Notes: generated by a model not told the origin, from the sequence alone. A DNA stretch of 64,000 nt from Nitrospinia bacterium (GCA_029261715.1 JAJDAT010000016.1:186001-250000); one strand, 5' to 3'. Counted from the first letter of the stretch, positions 47,021 through 55,863 are shown. Program-made: numbers and translations.

Positions 47021-49657
47021 ATGACAGGCGACGAAATTCGAACAAAATTTACGGACTATTTTGTAGAACGCGGGCACACTCTTGTTAAAAGCGACATTCT
47101 AGTTCCGCAAAACGATCCAACTCTCCTTTTCACAAACGCTGGAATGGTTCAGTTTAAAAACGTTTTTCTTGGCAAAGAAAAACGAGCCTACAAAAGAGCG
47201 GTATCGGTTCAAAAATGCGTTCGCGCGGGAGGAAAGCACAACGACCTCGAAATGGTTGGCAGAACAGCCCGTCATCATACTTTCTTTGAAATGCTGGGAA
47301 ATTTTTCTTTCGGCGATTATTTCAAAAAAGAAGCTATCGAATTTGGCTGGGAGTTTCTGACGGATGTCCTACAACTTCCTAAAGAGAAACTTTATGTATC
47401 GGTTTTCGAAACCGACGATGAAGCCTTTAATTACTGGGCTAACGACATCGGAATCCCAAAAGAACGAATATCCAGATTAGGCGAAGAAGATAACTTTTGG
47501 TCAATGGGACCTACCGGCCCTTGCGGTCCGTGCTCAGAAATTCATATAGACCAAGGAGAAGCCTTAGGTTGCGGCAAATCTGATTGCGCAGTGGGGTGTG
47601 AGTGCGATCGATACTTGGAAATCTGGAACTTGGTTTTCATGCAATACAATAGAGATGCAGAAGGGAATTTATCCCCACTACCAAATCCTTGTATCGATAC
47701 AGGAATGGGACTAGAGCGACTAACAGCCGTCGTACAAAAACAACCAAGTAATTACGATTCAGATCTCTTGTCAAAAATTATTGCGGATGCCGCGAAAATA
47801 GCAAAAATTTCTTACGGCTCAGACCAATCTAAAGACGTTTCCCTCAAAGTGCTTGCAGATCATTCGAGAGCTGCCACTTTCCTAATCAACGATGGCATTC
47901 TTCCCTCGAATGAAGGCCGAGGTTACGTACTCAGGAGGATTATTCGACGCGCATTGAGGCACGGTAAAATGCTTGATATAGAATTCCCATTTCTTCATCA
48001 AATAACCGACAAAATCGTTTCGTATTTTAAGGGAGCCTACCCGGAACTAGAAGAAAACCGAGTTTTCATTAATAGAGTCGCTCAAAATGAAGAAGAAAGT
48101 TTTAAAAACACTTTGCACTATGGCACTCAACGATTAGACGAAATTTTGGAAAAAGTGAAAAAATCAGGCAACTCGGTAGTTCCAGGCGACGAAGTTTTTA
48201 AGCTTTACGATACTTACGGATTCCCGGTCGACTTAGCTCAAGATATAGCGCAAGACGCAAACTATAGTCTCGACTTAGAGGGTTTTAACAAAGCCATGCA
48301 GAATCAAAAAGAAATGGCTATGGCCTCCTGGAAAGGGTCTGGAGAAAAAGAAATTTCTCCCTTTTTCAAAGACTATTTACAAAGCTCACCTCCTACTGAA
48401 TTTGAAGGTTACACTCGAACTCAATCCGAGAGTCTAACGACTGCTATCTTAAAAAACGATAACGAAATTGATTCTGCGTCCGAAGGCGAAGAGATTACAT
48501 TCCTTACGAAGTCCACTCCTTTTTATGGGGAATCTGGCGGACAGGTGGGGGACTTTGGAAGAGCGTCTAACGAAAATGTACAGCTAGAAATTACCAGCGC
48601 AACCAAACCCGTTCCCGAACTTATCGCTCATCATGCAAAAGTAATCCAAGGATCAATAAAAAAGGGAGATAAAATATCTCTCCAAGTTGACCAAACCAGT
48701 CGACAGAATACCGCTTTGAACCATACTTCAACTCATCTTTTGCATGCGGCGTTGAAAACAGTATTAGGCGACCATGTTAAACAAGCAGGTTCCTTAGTGT
48801 CTCCAGACCGTCTTCGCTTTGACTATTCCCACTTTTCGCCGTTAACAGAAAAAGAACGATCGAAGATTGAAACTCTAGTCAACGAAGAGATCCGAAAAAA
48901 TACGGCTGTGCAAACTAAAGAAATGAGTATCCAGGAAGCTTTGGACGATGGAGCTACCGCCTTATTCGGAGAAAAATACGGTTCTAGCGTTCGTGTAGTT
49001 TCCGTTCCAGGTTTCAGTAAAGAGCTTTGCGGCGGAACACACATTTCAGCCACAGGCGATGTCGGAATTTTTAAAATAATTTCCGAAGGAAGCGTCGCTT
49101 CTGGAGTTCGACGCATAGAGGGACTCACTGGACCAGCAGCTTTGCAAAAAATCCAAGAGGATGGAGAATCTCTGAATGAAATCCGAAACGTTCTTAAATC
49201 GCAACCTAAAGAGGAACTTGGACGAATCCAAAAACTGATTGAAAAAAACCGAGAACTGGAAAAACAAATTCAATCATTAAAAGAAAAAATGCTTTTTGGA
49301 GGCGGACAAAATAAAGGCGAAGAATTTGTCGAAATCAACGGCATCAAAACCCTGGTTAAAAACCTCGAAAGCATGGATTCTAAAACAATGCGAACCTATA
49401 TCGACAACGCCAAAAATAAGATGAAAAGTGGAGTTGTCGTTGTCGGAAGCGTACAGAACGGAAAAGTATTATTAGCCGCTGGAGTGACTAAAGATTTAAC
49501 AAAACAATATCATGCAGGCAACTTATTAAAAGAAATCGCCCAAATAGTTGGCGGAAGCGGCGGCGGACGTCCAGATATGGCTCAAGCTGGCGGTTCTCAA
49601 CCTGAAAACCTGGATAAAGCTTTAGAAGAAGTCTCTAAACTTATCCAAAACAATTAA
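47021..49657 (+). CDS. alaS: Alanine-tRNA ligase
   Basis: The protein has 878 aa, the usual full length. The class II catalytic domain has MVQFKNVFLG and HHTFFEMLGNFSFGDYF, and motif 3 lies near GMGLERL. The editing domain has the zinc ligands HTSTHLLHAAL and ELCGGTHI. The C-terminal C-Ala domain with GGSGGGRPDMAQAGG closes the protein. It charges tRNA-Ala. There is no unusual insertion. Confidence 0.98.
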   Translation: MTGDEIRTKFTDYFVERGHTLVKSDILVPQNDPTLLFTNAGMVQFKNVFLGKEKRAYKRAVSVQKCVRAGGKHNDLEMVGRTARHHTFFEMLGNFSFGDYFKKEAIEFGWEFLTDVLQLPKEKLYVSVFETDDEAFNYWANDIGIPKERISRLGEEDNFWSMGPTGPCGPCSEIHIDQGEALGCGKSDCAVGCECDRYLEIWNLVFMQYNRDAEGNLSPLPNPCIDTGMGLERLTAVVQKQPSNYDSDLLSKIIADAAKIAKISYGSDQSKDVSLKVLADHSRAATFLINDGILPSNEGRGYVLRRIIRRALRHGKMLDIEFPFLHQITDKIVSYFKGAYPELEENRVFINRVAQNEEESFKNTLHYGTQRLDEILEKVKKSGNSVVPGDEVFKLYDTYGFPVDLAQDIAQDANYSLDLEGFNKAMQNQKEMAMASWKGSGEKEISPFFKDYLQSSPPTEFEGYTRTQSESLTTAILKNDNEIDSASEGEEITFLTKSTPFYGESGGQVGDFGRASNENVQLEITSATKPVPELIAHHAKVIQGSIKKGDKISLQVDQTSRQNTALNHTSTHLLHAALKTVLGDHVKQAGSLVSPDRLRFDYSHFSPLTEKERSKIETLVNEEIRKNTAVQTKEMSIQEALDDGATALFGEKYGSSVRVVSVPGFSKELCGGTHISATGDVGIFKIISEGSVASGVRRIEGLTGPAALQKIQEDGESLNEIRNVLKSQPKEELGRIQKLIEKNRELEKQIQSLKEKMLFGGGQNKGEEFVEINGIKTLVKNLESMDSKTMRTYIDNAKNKMKSGVVVVGSVQNGKVLLAAGVTKDLTKQYHAGNLLKEIAQIVGGSGGGRPDMAQAGGSQPENLDKALEEVSKLIQNN

Positions 49658-49779
49658 GTCCTGCTTATAGTTTTTTTAACAAGCTAAAAACATTAAAGAA
49701 TTTTTGCGAAACCAACAATATTACATCTAACTGAATTATTGATTAATTTAAATTAAAGAGTTTAAAAGAGGAAATACCG

Positions 49780-50112
49780 ATGAGTTTAAGCCCGAAGAAA
49801 AAAGCCGATATGGACGCGAAATGGCAAAAGGTTGCAGCCAAAGCAGTGACACAAGAAGATTTCAAAAAGAAGTTACTAAAAGACACCTTGGGTACTTTAA
49901 AAGAACATGGTTTAGAGTTGCCCGAATCCGCTAAACTTAACGTATCCGCAGTAGATAAAGAGATCAGCATCGGATTTCCGGATGATTGCACCGAAGCTAT
50001 CAGAGAAGAAATTCAGTGGTGGCGTTGGCGCATTGCCGCCATAAAGGAATTCGGGCATGAGTTAAAGAAAAGTACAGAAGACATCGCTCCCATGAGTGAA
50101 GAAGGAATCTAA
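49780..50112 (+). CDS. NHLP-leader-like small protein (possible RiPP precursor relative)
   Basis: GAGG lies just upstream of the ATG. Residues 15-68 read WQKVAAKAVTQEDFKKKLL, then GTLKEHGLELPES and ISIGFPDD. This follows the shape of the nitrile-hydratase-like leader peptide (NHLP) of RiPP precursors: AxxDxxFkxxLLxdPxxxLkexGixlPe, then a beta strand ending LPxx. Unlike true precursors there is no GG cleavage site. Instead the C-terminus is a helical, Trp-rich stretch (EEIQWWRWRIAAIK). No modification enzyme lies nearby. It may be a stand-alone protein of the nitrile-hydratase-alpha fold. Confidence 0.55.
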   Translation: MSLSPKKKADMDAKWQKVAAKAVTQEDFKKKLLKDTLGTLKEHGLELPESAKLNVSAVDKEISIGFPDDCTEAIREEIQWWRWRIAAIKEFGHELKKSTEDIAPMSEEGI

Positions 50113-50133
50113 AAAACTATTTCTCTTAGATAT

Positions 50134-50207
50134 GCGCCCGTAGCTCAGCTGGATAGAGTGTTGGCCTCCGAAGCCAAAGGTCGCGCGTTCGAATCGCGCC
50201 GGGCGCA
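50134..50207 (+). tRNA. tRNA-Arg (anticodon CCG)
   Basis: A full 74-base cloverleaf: acceptor GCGCCCG/CGGGCGC, D arm GCTC-AGCTGGATA-GAGT, anticodon stem TTGGC/GCCAA with loop CTCCGAA, T stem GCGCG/CGCGC around TTCGAAT, discriminator A. CCA is not encoded. The anticodon CCG reads CGG. tRNA-Arg genes are frequent attachment sites for islands. Accessory genes start directly downstream. Confidence 0.97.
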
Positions 50208-50511
50208 CTTGTAAAAACAATAAGCTACAAGATTTAGACTTATAAGTATTTCTTACTTTCTCTTATTTTTGCCACCCCTTTGCCACCTTTGGCAAAATAT
50301 CCTCATTTATTTATAAAGACATCCTTATTGTTATTATTTTAAAGAGATAATAGCTTTTTATCGCTATGTAGCGTTGCTAATCTTGCTAATCCCGCTAATC
50401 CTCTCTACTTTTGTCTACTTTAGAGGATGGCTGAAAATTCAGTCGTCGTAATACCTTCAAACCTGATATCATTTCTTTATACTTTTAAAATACTATTTAG
50501 CCTTAATCGTC
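50208..50511. other. Intergenic segment downstream of tRNA-Arg
   Basis: About 300 bases without a supported ORF. The segment carries two GCCACC copies 11 bases apart followed by TGGC near 50271-50294, and three 9-base repeats at 50374-50400. Short repeats next to a tRNA can be integrase arm sites or a deletion scar; no integrase gene is seen. Confidence 0.5.
50374..50400. repeat. Three tandem copies of a 9-base unit
   Basis: TTGCTAATC is repeated twice exactly and once as CCGCTAATC. It lies 167 bases beyond the tRNA. Confidence 0.7.
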
Positions 50512-50745
50512 ATGAAAGAAAACTCATCATTTAAAGGTTATCCATATGAGGTAAGAGAACTTTCCAAGGAAGAAGGAGGAGGGTATCTCGTAACGCTCCC
50601 TGATCTACCTGGCTGCATGTCTGACGGTGATACGATAGAAGAAGCCATTGAGAACGCCAAGGACGCGTTTAATGCTTGGACGGAATCCAATAAGCATTTA
50701 GAGAAGCCAACTCCGAAACCTACTTTGTCGATCGATGACTCCTGA
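50512..50745 (+). CDS. HicB-like protein (orphan antitoxin type)
   Basis: The 77-aa protein has the HicB partial RNase H-like fold: YPYEVRELSKEEGGGYLVTLPDLPGC, then DGDTIEEAIENAKDAFNAW. In HicAB systems it blocks the mRNA interferase HicA and binds its own promoter. No HicA-like ORF lies on either side and there is no C-terminal HTH, so it is an orphan or has another partner. Confidence 0.85.
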   Translation: MKENSSFKGYPYEVRELSKEEGGGYLVTLPDLPGCMSDGDTIEEAIENAKDAFNAWTESNKHLEKPTPKPTLSIDDS

Positions 50746-50965
50746 AAATTTCTGTAATTCTTTTTAACTCTTGGAGTTGAACGTGAGTTGTCAAAAAAAA
50801 GAAACTATTACCCAACTTAATCAATCCGTAGAATTGAAGGCGTTAAAATGTCAACATTTGTGAACATATAGAATGTTTTTTTATAGTTAGTTTTACTAAA
50901 AGAATAATAAAATAAAATTAAAAACTTTATTAGACTAAAAATTATAAACTTCGTATTAGGAAAAA

Positions 50966-52459
50966 ATGCCTCAATTTAGTCCTCCTGATGGTTTTCAACT
51001 AATAGATCAAATTAATCCAAATGTTTATGGTACTAATTTTTGCTGGGCCCCCGACGGAGAAAGCTTGGCCTTTTCAAATGGAGATACTATTAATTTATGG
51101 GAATTACGAAGTAAAGAAATAAAAAATATAATTAAATTACCACCTCCTCACTGTTTAATAGAAGCCATTACTTTTTCAAATGACGGAAAATATTTAAGCT
51201 TTATTGATGGGACACAAAATGTTTTCATTTTGAACATCGATAATAATAAATTAATTAGCATAGGGGGTGGTTTTAATTTTGCCAGTAATATGGAATGGGC
51301 ACCGGATAAACTAATTCTTGCGGTTGTTCGTGGGAAAACCCTCATGCTTTACGATTTGGAAAGTAGGAAATTTATTCGCGAAAAAGAAGAGTTATCTGAT
51401 GCAATTTTTTGTCTTTCGTGGAAACGAGATGGAAGCCAAATTTGTTGGGGTACTTCGAATGGATCAATCAGAAGAGGTGTATTAGGAGGACTTCAAACTG
51501 GTTCTAAGGTACACACTCAAACAATCAGTTGTTTAACATGGTCTCCAGATGGAAAAGTTTTAGCAAGCGGTTCTTATGATAGATCCGTAAATCTGGGCAA
51601 TCGACAAATACTTAAAGGACACAGAAGGCCAGTTTGCGCAGTGTCTTTTTCCTTTGATAACTCTTTATTAGCATCATTATCTTTGGATGGAATAGCTAAG
51701 GTTTGGAGGGTCCTAGATCGAAATTGCGTTTCTTTTTTGGATTTAAAACAACTTTCTTCTACGAGAAGTAATTTAATGTTTCATCCGCATGATAATTATT
51801 TTGCAACCCCAGGACCAAAGGGTAATGGAGTGATAATCTGGCAATTTGATATTAATTATTTATCTAATTCCATTCCGATTGAAGAAAAGTTATATATGCC
51901 GAAAGATAGCAACCAATTTGAAAAAGAATACCAATCTGCAATGGCAGAAGTTAGGTTAATGGAAAAATTTCAATCAAATTTTAGTAACAATCCCACTTGT
52001 TATATTACATATGCATGGGGAATTCAGGAAGAAGAGAATTGGGTTAAGGACTTTGTAAAAGAACTAGAAAAGCAAGGGATTGAATTATTTTTCGATAAGT
52101 GGTCAAACTCCCCAGGCGCAAGTTTGCCTAGGTTTATTGATAATATTGAAAAATGTAATTTAGTCGTGATAGTTGGAACTCCAAATTTGAAATTAAAACA
52201 TAAAAATACCCAAAACCAAACCATTGTTTCTCAGGAGTTGGAAATTATTCAACAAAGGGTAATAAATGGGGAATCAATCATTCCAATAATTCTTAAAGGA
52301 AATAATGAAGAGTCTTTACCTATATTTCTGCAAAAACATATAAGTTTGGATTTTCGAGAAGATGAAAATTATTATAAAGAAATTTTCAAATTAATATTAG
52401 GGGTTTATAAAATACCTCAAAGAAACATCGAAGATTTTGTAGAAAAATATTGGCTTTGA
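50966..52459 (+). CDS. WD40 propeller fused to a C-terminal TIR domain
   Basis: An ATG with AGG just upstream opens 497 aa. Residues about 15-310 contain seven WD40-type repeats, each of the (W/F)S-x-D-G-x-x-(L/I)-A type with a W-x-(L/V) or similar end. Seven is a closed propeller. A helical linker (about 315-340) leads to a TIR domain starting near 345: CYITYAWGIQEEENWVKDF, LEKQGIELFFDKW, FIDNIEKCNLVVIVGTP, SQELEIIQQR and IIPIILKG. The Glu in SQELE (near 423) is placed like the catalytic Glu of NAD-cleaving TIRs. The likely role is a sensor-effector in immunity or cell suicide, with the propeller recognising a trigger. Confidence 0.85.
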   Translation: MPQFSPPDGFQLIDQINPNVYGTNFCWAPDGESLAFSNGDTINLWELRSKEIKNIIKLPPPHCLIEAITFSNDGKYLSFIDGTQNVFILNIDNNKLISIGGGFNFASNMEWAPDKLILAVVRGKTLMLYDLESRKFIREKEELSDAIFCLSWKRDGSQICWGTSNGSIRRGVLGGLQTGSKVHTQTISCLTWSPDGKVLASGSYDRSVNLGNRQILKGHRRPVCAVSFSFDNSLLASLSLDGIAKVWRVLDRNCVSFLDLKQLSSTRSNLMFHPHDNYFATPGPKGNGVIIWQFDINYLSNSIPIEEKLYMPKDSNQFEKEYQSAMAEVRLMEKFQSNFSNNPTCYITYAWGIQEEENWVKDFVKELEKQGIELFFDKWSNSPGASLPRFIDNIEKCNLVVIVGTPNLKLKHKNTQNQTIVSQELEIIQQRVINGESIIPIILKGNNEESLPIFLQKHISLDFREDENYYKEIFKLILGVYKIPQRNIEDFVEKYWL

Positions 52460-52504
52460 CTTTACCTTCCGATAATTTTCTATTCAAATTTGATAAACTT
52501 AATA

Positions 52505-52759
52505 TCAAGCCCTTTCCCCCTTCAACATCTCTCCCTCATTAAACAATAGCCACATAATATTTAGATTTGTCTTCTTGTGAAACATGGCAACTGTTTCCAT
52601 AGATGGAAGGCTATGGCCGTTTTCAGCTTCAGATAACGGTCCTATTGTTCCTTTGATCTTGCCAGCTACTTCAACCAGCGTTAAACCTTGAGACTTACGC
52701 CATTTCTTCAACCGTTCGCCAAGCTTTGGTAACGACTTAATGTTTTTTCTATGAGGCAT
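52505..52759 (-). CDS. XRE-family HTH regulator (84 aa)
   Basis: AGGAG lies upstream of the ATG. The HTH is LGERLKKWRKSQGLTLVEVAGKI followed by GTIGPLSEAENG, the usual Cro/CI layout with the recognition helix near 37-48. It is followed by a short helical tail (NLNIMWLLFNEGEML) typical of phage and island repressors. It converges with the WD40-TIR gene and is divergent from the polytopic membrane gene, which it may control. Confidence 0.88.
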   Translation of the reverse strand: MPHRKNIKSLPKLGERLKKWRKSQGLTLVEVAGKIKGTIGPLSEAENGHSLPSMETVAMFHKKTNLNIMWLLFNEGEMLKGERA

Positions 52760-52972
52760 TCCCTTCTCCTAATTAGTTCAATATATCGAAATATAGTTTT
52801 TCGTTATATTACCAGTCTTTAGAAGATAGAGTGGAAGCAAAATTAGGAAGAACTAAAATATTACGAAATATCTCAGTAACTTTCCTACTAATTTTGGGTT
52901 GCAATATTTTCTACATAGTGATGTAGTGATGAAATAGTTGTATTGGAAACTTAAGAGAAGAAATGTATAGAA

Positions 52973-54451
52973 ATGATTGAATCGATAAAGGAGAACCCAG
53001 CCTTATTCAGCGTAATGATTACGTTGTTTTTTAGTTTCTTTTTCCCCAGAGTTTTTGAAGAGAACAATGCTCGTAAGAAGCTATCGAAATGGTTATACGG
53101 TAAATCTTATCGAAAGCGATATCGAAACCTATTAGGTTACGCTTTAAATCAACTTGAAATCAATATTGATAACAAGCCCATTCCCTCGCATAAGTCTAGA
53201 TGGAAAAATCATGCAAAATTTTATTTTAGACCAGCCGTTTACCTCTGGTGGTTCCCCATATCTTTCGCATATCCAATTATGTTACTGCTTTTTGAATGGG
53301 CCGCTAGTGGAACATCAGGATTAGTAAATGATTTACCAAATATGGATAGTTTATGGCGTTGGCTTGTCGCTAGTAGTTATGTCTTTCTCTTTTTTCTATC
53401 ATGTATAGGTTTTAAAAAAATTTCAGGTAGTTCTCTTTCTGTTCTCATCGGTGTATTTCTAGCTATCATAACTACTGCGGCTGTCTCCTTATCTTCAGAT
53501 ACTATTAACGCTTTCCTCGTAACGCTCTCTGTCCTTATCATTTCTGGTGCCGTTCTATCTGCTGGCTCCGGTGCCAGTATCAATTTTGCTACTAATTTTG
53601 GCATTGGAGTCTCCCTAGGAGCTGCCATCGGTTCCTTTATTGGTTTAGCTCACGATATTGGTTCCGTTACGAGTATGACTTTTATTTTGCCTATCATCCT
53701 TTACCTTTCTATTTTCTTCGGTGTCAATATCGGTGCTGCTGCCGGCGCTGCCATCGGTGCCGCTGTCGGAGCTACTGTCGGTATCGGTATCGGTTGCGCT
53801 GTCGTTGTTTTCATCGCTTCCGCTTTCAGCGTGGATTTATATTTCGATTTAATTTCAAAAAACGTCTATTTGACTATTTTTCTTTCCGTTCTTCCACTCC
53901 TAAATTGCTTGGTTGATTATTTATCTTGGGGTATCAGCCGTTGGTTTTTGCGCCACATTGCAAGCAACGAACATATTTTAAAAACTGTCATTTATTCTGT
54001 ATTGGATGTTCTTTTTGCCTTGTTGTTTCTTTTAATGTTGGCTTTTTTACTTCCTTTTATTCTTGAATGGATTATTTATTTGACTAAACGCGCGGTTCAT
54101 ATACCAAGCTACTTAGAGCATTTTCGTAACGACCCGTTTGGAAAAGGGCTAGGGATTACTGGGATGTTCGTCACAACACTCCTTCCCACAACGATTCATC
54201 TAGTCATAGCTTTGGGAGCTATCTGCTTACCAATTCCAAAATTACGAATTATTACTGCAAAGCGTTTAGCTAAAGATCATATCGACATTTATACCAGCAT
54301 GAAGGATATGGCATGTGTAGCTTGGCTTGTTGGCACACCCATATTAATTATTGGGGGATTTTTCTCTCTTATAAGGGTGCCTGAAGCGATTAAGTGGGTT
54401 AATGAGTTTTTATACCAGGCTGCAATGGCGGGGGTTAATATGGCGCATTAA
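52973..54451 (+). CDS. Polytopic membrane protein with glycine zippers
   Basis: The 492-aa protein has about ten hydrophobic segments. A central Gly/Ala region (about 195-285) holds repeated GxxxG-type motifs, for example GASINFATNFGIGVSLGAA and GAAAGAAIGAAVGATVG, packing helices closely. The N-terminus has one helix and a basic loop (RKKLSKWLYGKSYRKRYR). I do not recognise the family. Gly-zipper helices occur in channels and in membrane-lytic effectors. A 52-aa gene is convergent and overlaps the stop. Confidence 0.7.
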   Translation: MIESIKENPALFSVMITLFFSFFFPRVFEENNARKKLSKWLYGKSYRKRYRNLLGYALNQLEINIDNKPIPSHKSRWKNHAKFYFRPAVYLWWFPISFAYPIMLLLFEWAASGTSGLVNDLPNMDSLWRWLVASSYVFLFFLSCIGFKKISGSSLSVLIGVFLAIITTAAVSLSSDTINAFLVTLSVLIISGAVLSAGSGASINFATNFGIGVSLGAAIGSFIGLAHDIGSVTSMTFILPIILYLSIFFGVNIGAAAGAAIGAAVGATVGIGIGCAVVVFIASAFSVDLYFDLISKNVYLTIFLSVLPLLNCLVDYLSWGISRWFLRHIASNEHILKTVIYSVLDVLFALLFLLMLAFLLPFILEWIIYLTKRAVHIPSYLEHFRNDPFGKGLGITGMFVTTLLPTTIHLVIALGAICLPIPKLRIITAKRLAKDHIDIYTSMKDMACVAWLVGTPILIIGGFFSLIRVPEAIKWVNEFLYQAAMAGVNMAH

Positions 54452-54606
54452 TTCCCCCGCATATCCTTTATCCGCTCCAACACTTCCTGTTTGGTAAGCA
54501 ATCCCTTTTCTTCCAATAGCTCGATCATGGCTTCGAGTTGATACATGTTAGATAACGCTAGTTCCTCAACGGTTACTTTTTGGCGCTTATTCTTGTTTTC
54601 TGGCAT
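54448..54606 (-). CDS. Small SHOCT-like protein (52 aa)
   Basis: The frame reads MPENKNKRQKVTVEEL, then NMYQLEAMIELLEEKGLLTKQE and VLERIKDMRGN. The stop overlaps that of the polytopic membrane gene by four bases. The second half has the same shape as the C-terminal tail of the nuclease at 57885 (LINVLEEKGTIQKGDIFNKVKEMRE): L-x3-LEEKG-x3-K-x7-K-x-MR. Such short helical-hairpin tails resemble SHOCT domains. The shared tail supports both being real. Confidence 0.7.
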   Translation of the reverse strand: MPENKNKRQKVTVEELALSNMYQLEAMIELLEEKGLLTKQEVLERIKDMRGN

Positions 54607-54788
54607 TGGTATTTATTTCTCCACTAATCGTCAACGTAGATTTTTTGTTTTCCTTTTTTCTACAAAACGTCTTTAAAAAAAATGATTTTAACCTTTTAAG
54701 CCACACTAGATTAAGTCGAGACCAACGCTCTTATATGGGCCTGAGTTTGACCAAAAACGTACGTTCAGCAATCAACACAAGAAATATC

Positions 54789-55454
54789 TTAATTAATTAT
54801 GTCTACCTCGACGAGAGTAAATTTCTTTATTTTATGTGTGCATCTACACTGAGCTTTTACTCCTCCAACAAGCAGTATTTCTTTTTCTTGCCTATAACCC
54901 CCTCTTGCATTGTCATATACGAATGCAGGCATATCAACTTCATCCCGAATAGTTATTACCCATAGGCAAGGGTTATCATTTTGTAGTGAGTGTACAGCCG
55001 CTGCTCGAGGGCACAATGATGTAGAAAAAGGTTCAATTAATTTTAATTCATCTCCTTTTTGAGGTAGAGAATTTTTCGTTGTCCAACCTCCCCCATGAAA
55101 GAGAACCTGTTTTTTCATCAGAACAAACCTTAATTGTCTAATTTCCCGACAAACCTCAGATAAATTAACCTTTGAATTACTTCTATATTTACAGATATAA
55201 GGAACATCTTTAAGAAAAGGCATCTTTTTTTTGCATTCTTTATATTCTTTACAAATTTTTAGAGCTTCACCTAATGCATTAGGAAGTCCATGATCCTCAA
55301 AATCATTTGCTGCAAATATTGCCATCTCTAGTGCAGTATTAGCCTGACGCCTAGAAGGAGGATCTTCCCCTTTAGCTTTAAAGCATAATAACTCTCTATA
55401 AGAAAATTCTCGCTCAATAACTGGATAAACATCTATTAATGGCAATGAGTTCAA
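54789..55454 (-). CDS. Putative ADP-ribosyltransferase (toxin-like)
   Basis: The frame opens at TTG 55469, but the TTG at 55454 has AAGGA six bases upstream and is preferred (221 aa; there is no ATG). The second half follows the ART fold in order: QVLFHGGGW (His120, in the place of the usual Arg), GDELKLIEPFSTSLCPRAAA (Ser-Thr-Ser at 144-146), a beta strand LWVITIRDEVDM, and YRQEKEILLVGG (Glu190 and Glu192, the E-x-E motif). The first half is helical. The His in place of Arg is closer to the H-Y-E branch. The target and any antitoxin are unknown. Confidence 0.55.
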   Translation of the reverse strand: MNSLPLIDVYPVIEREFSYRELLCFKAKGEDPPSRRQANTALEMAIFAANDFEDHGLPNALGEALKICKEYKECKKKMPFLKDVPYICKYRSNSKVNLSEVCREIRQLRFVLMKKQVLFHGGGWTTKNSLPQKGDELKLIEPFSTSLCPRAAAVHSLQNDNPCLWVITIRDEVDMPAFVYDNARGGYRQEKEILLVGGVKAQCRCTHKIKKFTLVEVDIIN

Positions 55455-55671
55455 ATTTATTCCTTTCAAATTTCGGATATCATTGGGGAAAGAAAAGTCA
55501 ATTTTATTACTTTTTAATTATCCTTTTTTTCTTTACAGAGAAATGTGTACTTTAGGTCATTAAAGAATATTTAAGGCTTTTTATAGGAAACGTTAAGCTT
55601 ACAAAGAATATCAATTGTAGCTTCTATACTTTTAATCCCAATTGCCTTAATAATTTTAATTCTCTCAAAAA

Positions 55672-55860
55672 CTAGTTTGCATAGTTCCCGGCATCGGCAT
55701 TCCTTCCCCCCTTCGAATCCAAATAATATATCTGCTCTTTATAACACTTCAAACATTTCCCCTTCATACTTCCTTTGGGCGATCCGTTCTTGTTTTCAGC
55801 GACGGTTAGAATCATATCGCTTCCACATTGTGGGCATTTACGAGGGATATAGGAGGCCAT
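55672..55860 (-). CDS. Small zinc-ribbon protein (62 aa)
   Basis: The protein carries CPQCGSDM and CLKCYKEQ, a complete four-Cys zinc site on a 62-aa protein. It starts three bases after the stop of the 388-aa gene, so it is translationally coupled to it. Phage and island genomes carry many such proteins. The function is unknown. Confidence 0.75.
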   Translation of the reverse strand: MASYIPRKCPQCGSDMILTVAENKNGSPKGSMKGKCLKCYKEQIYYLDSKGGRNADAGNYAN

Positions 55861-55863
55861 TAT

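Noticed and set aside
50220-50300. C-terminal end of an integrase on the minus strand
   Set aside because: The frame ending FAKGGKGVAKIRESKKYL looks integrase-like in composition, but it cannot be extended to a catalytic Tyr or to any recognisable domain within the window.
54606-54965. Plus-strand ORF of 119 codons
   Set aside because: It overlaps the ART-like gene on the other strand, has no ribosome-binding site, and its composition follows the complement of that gene.
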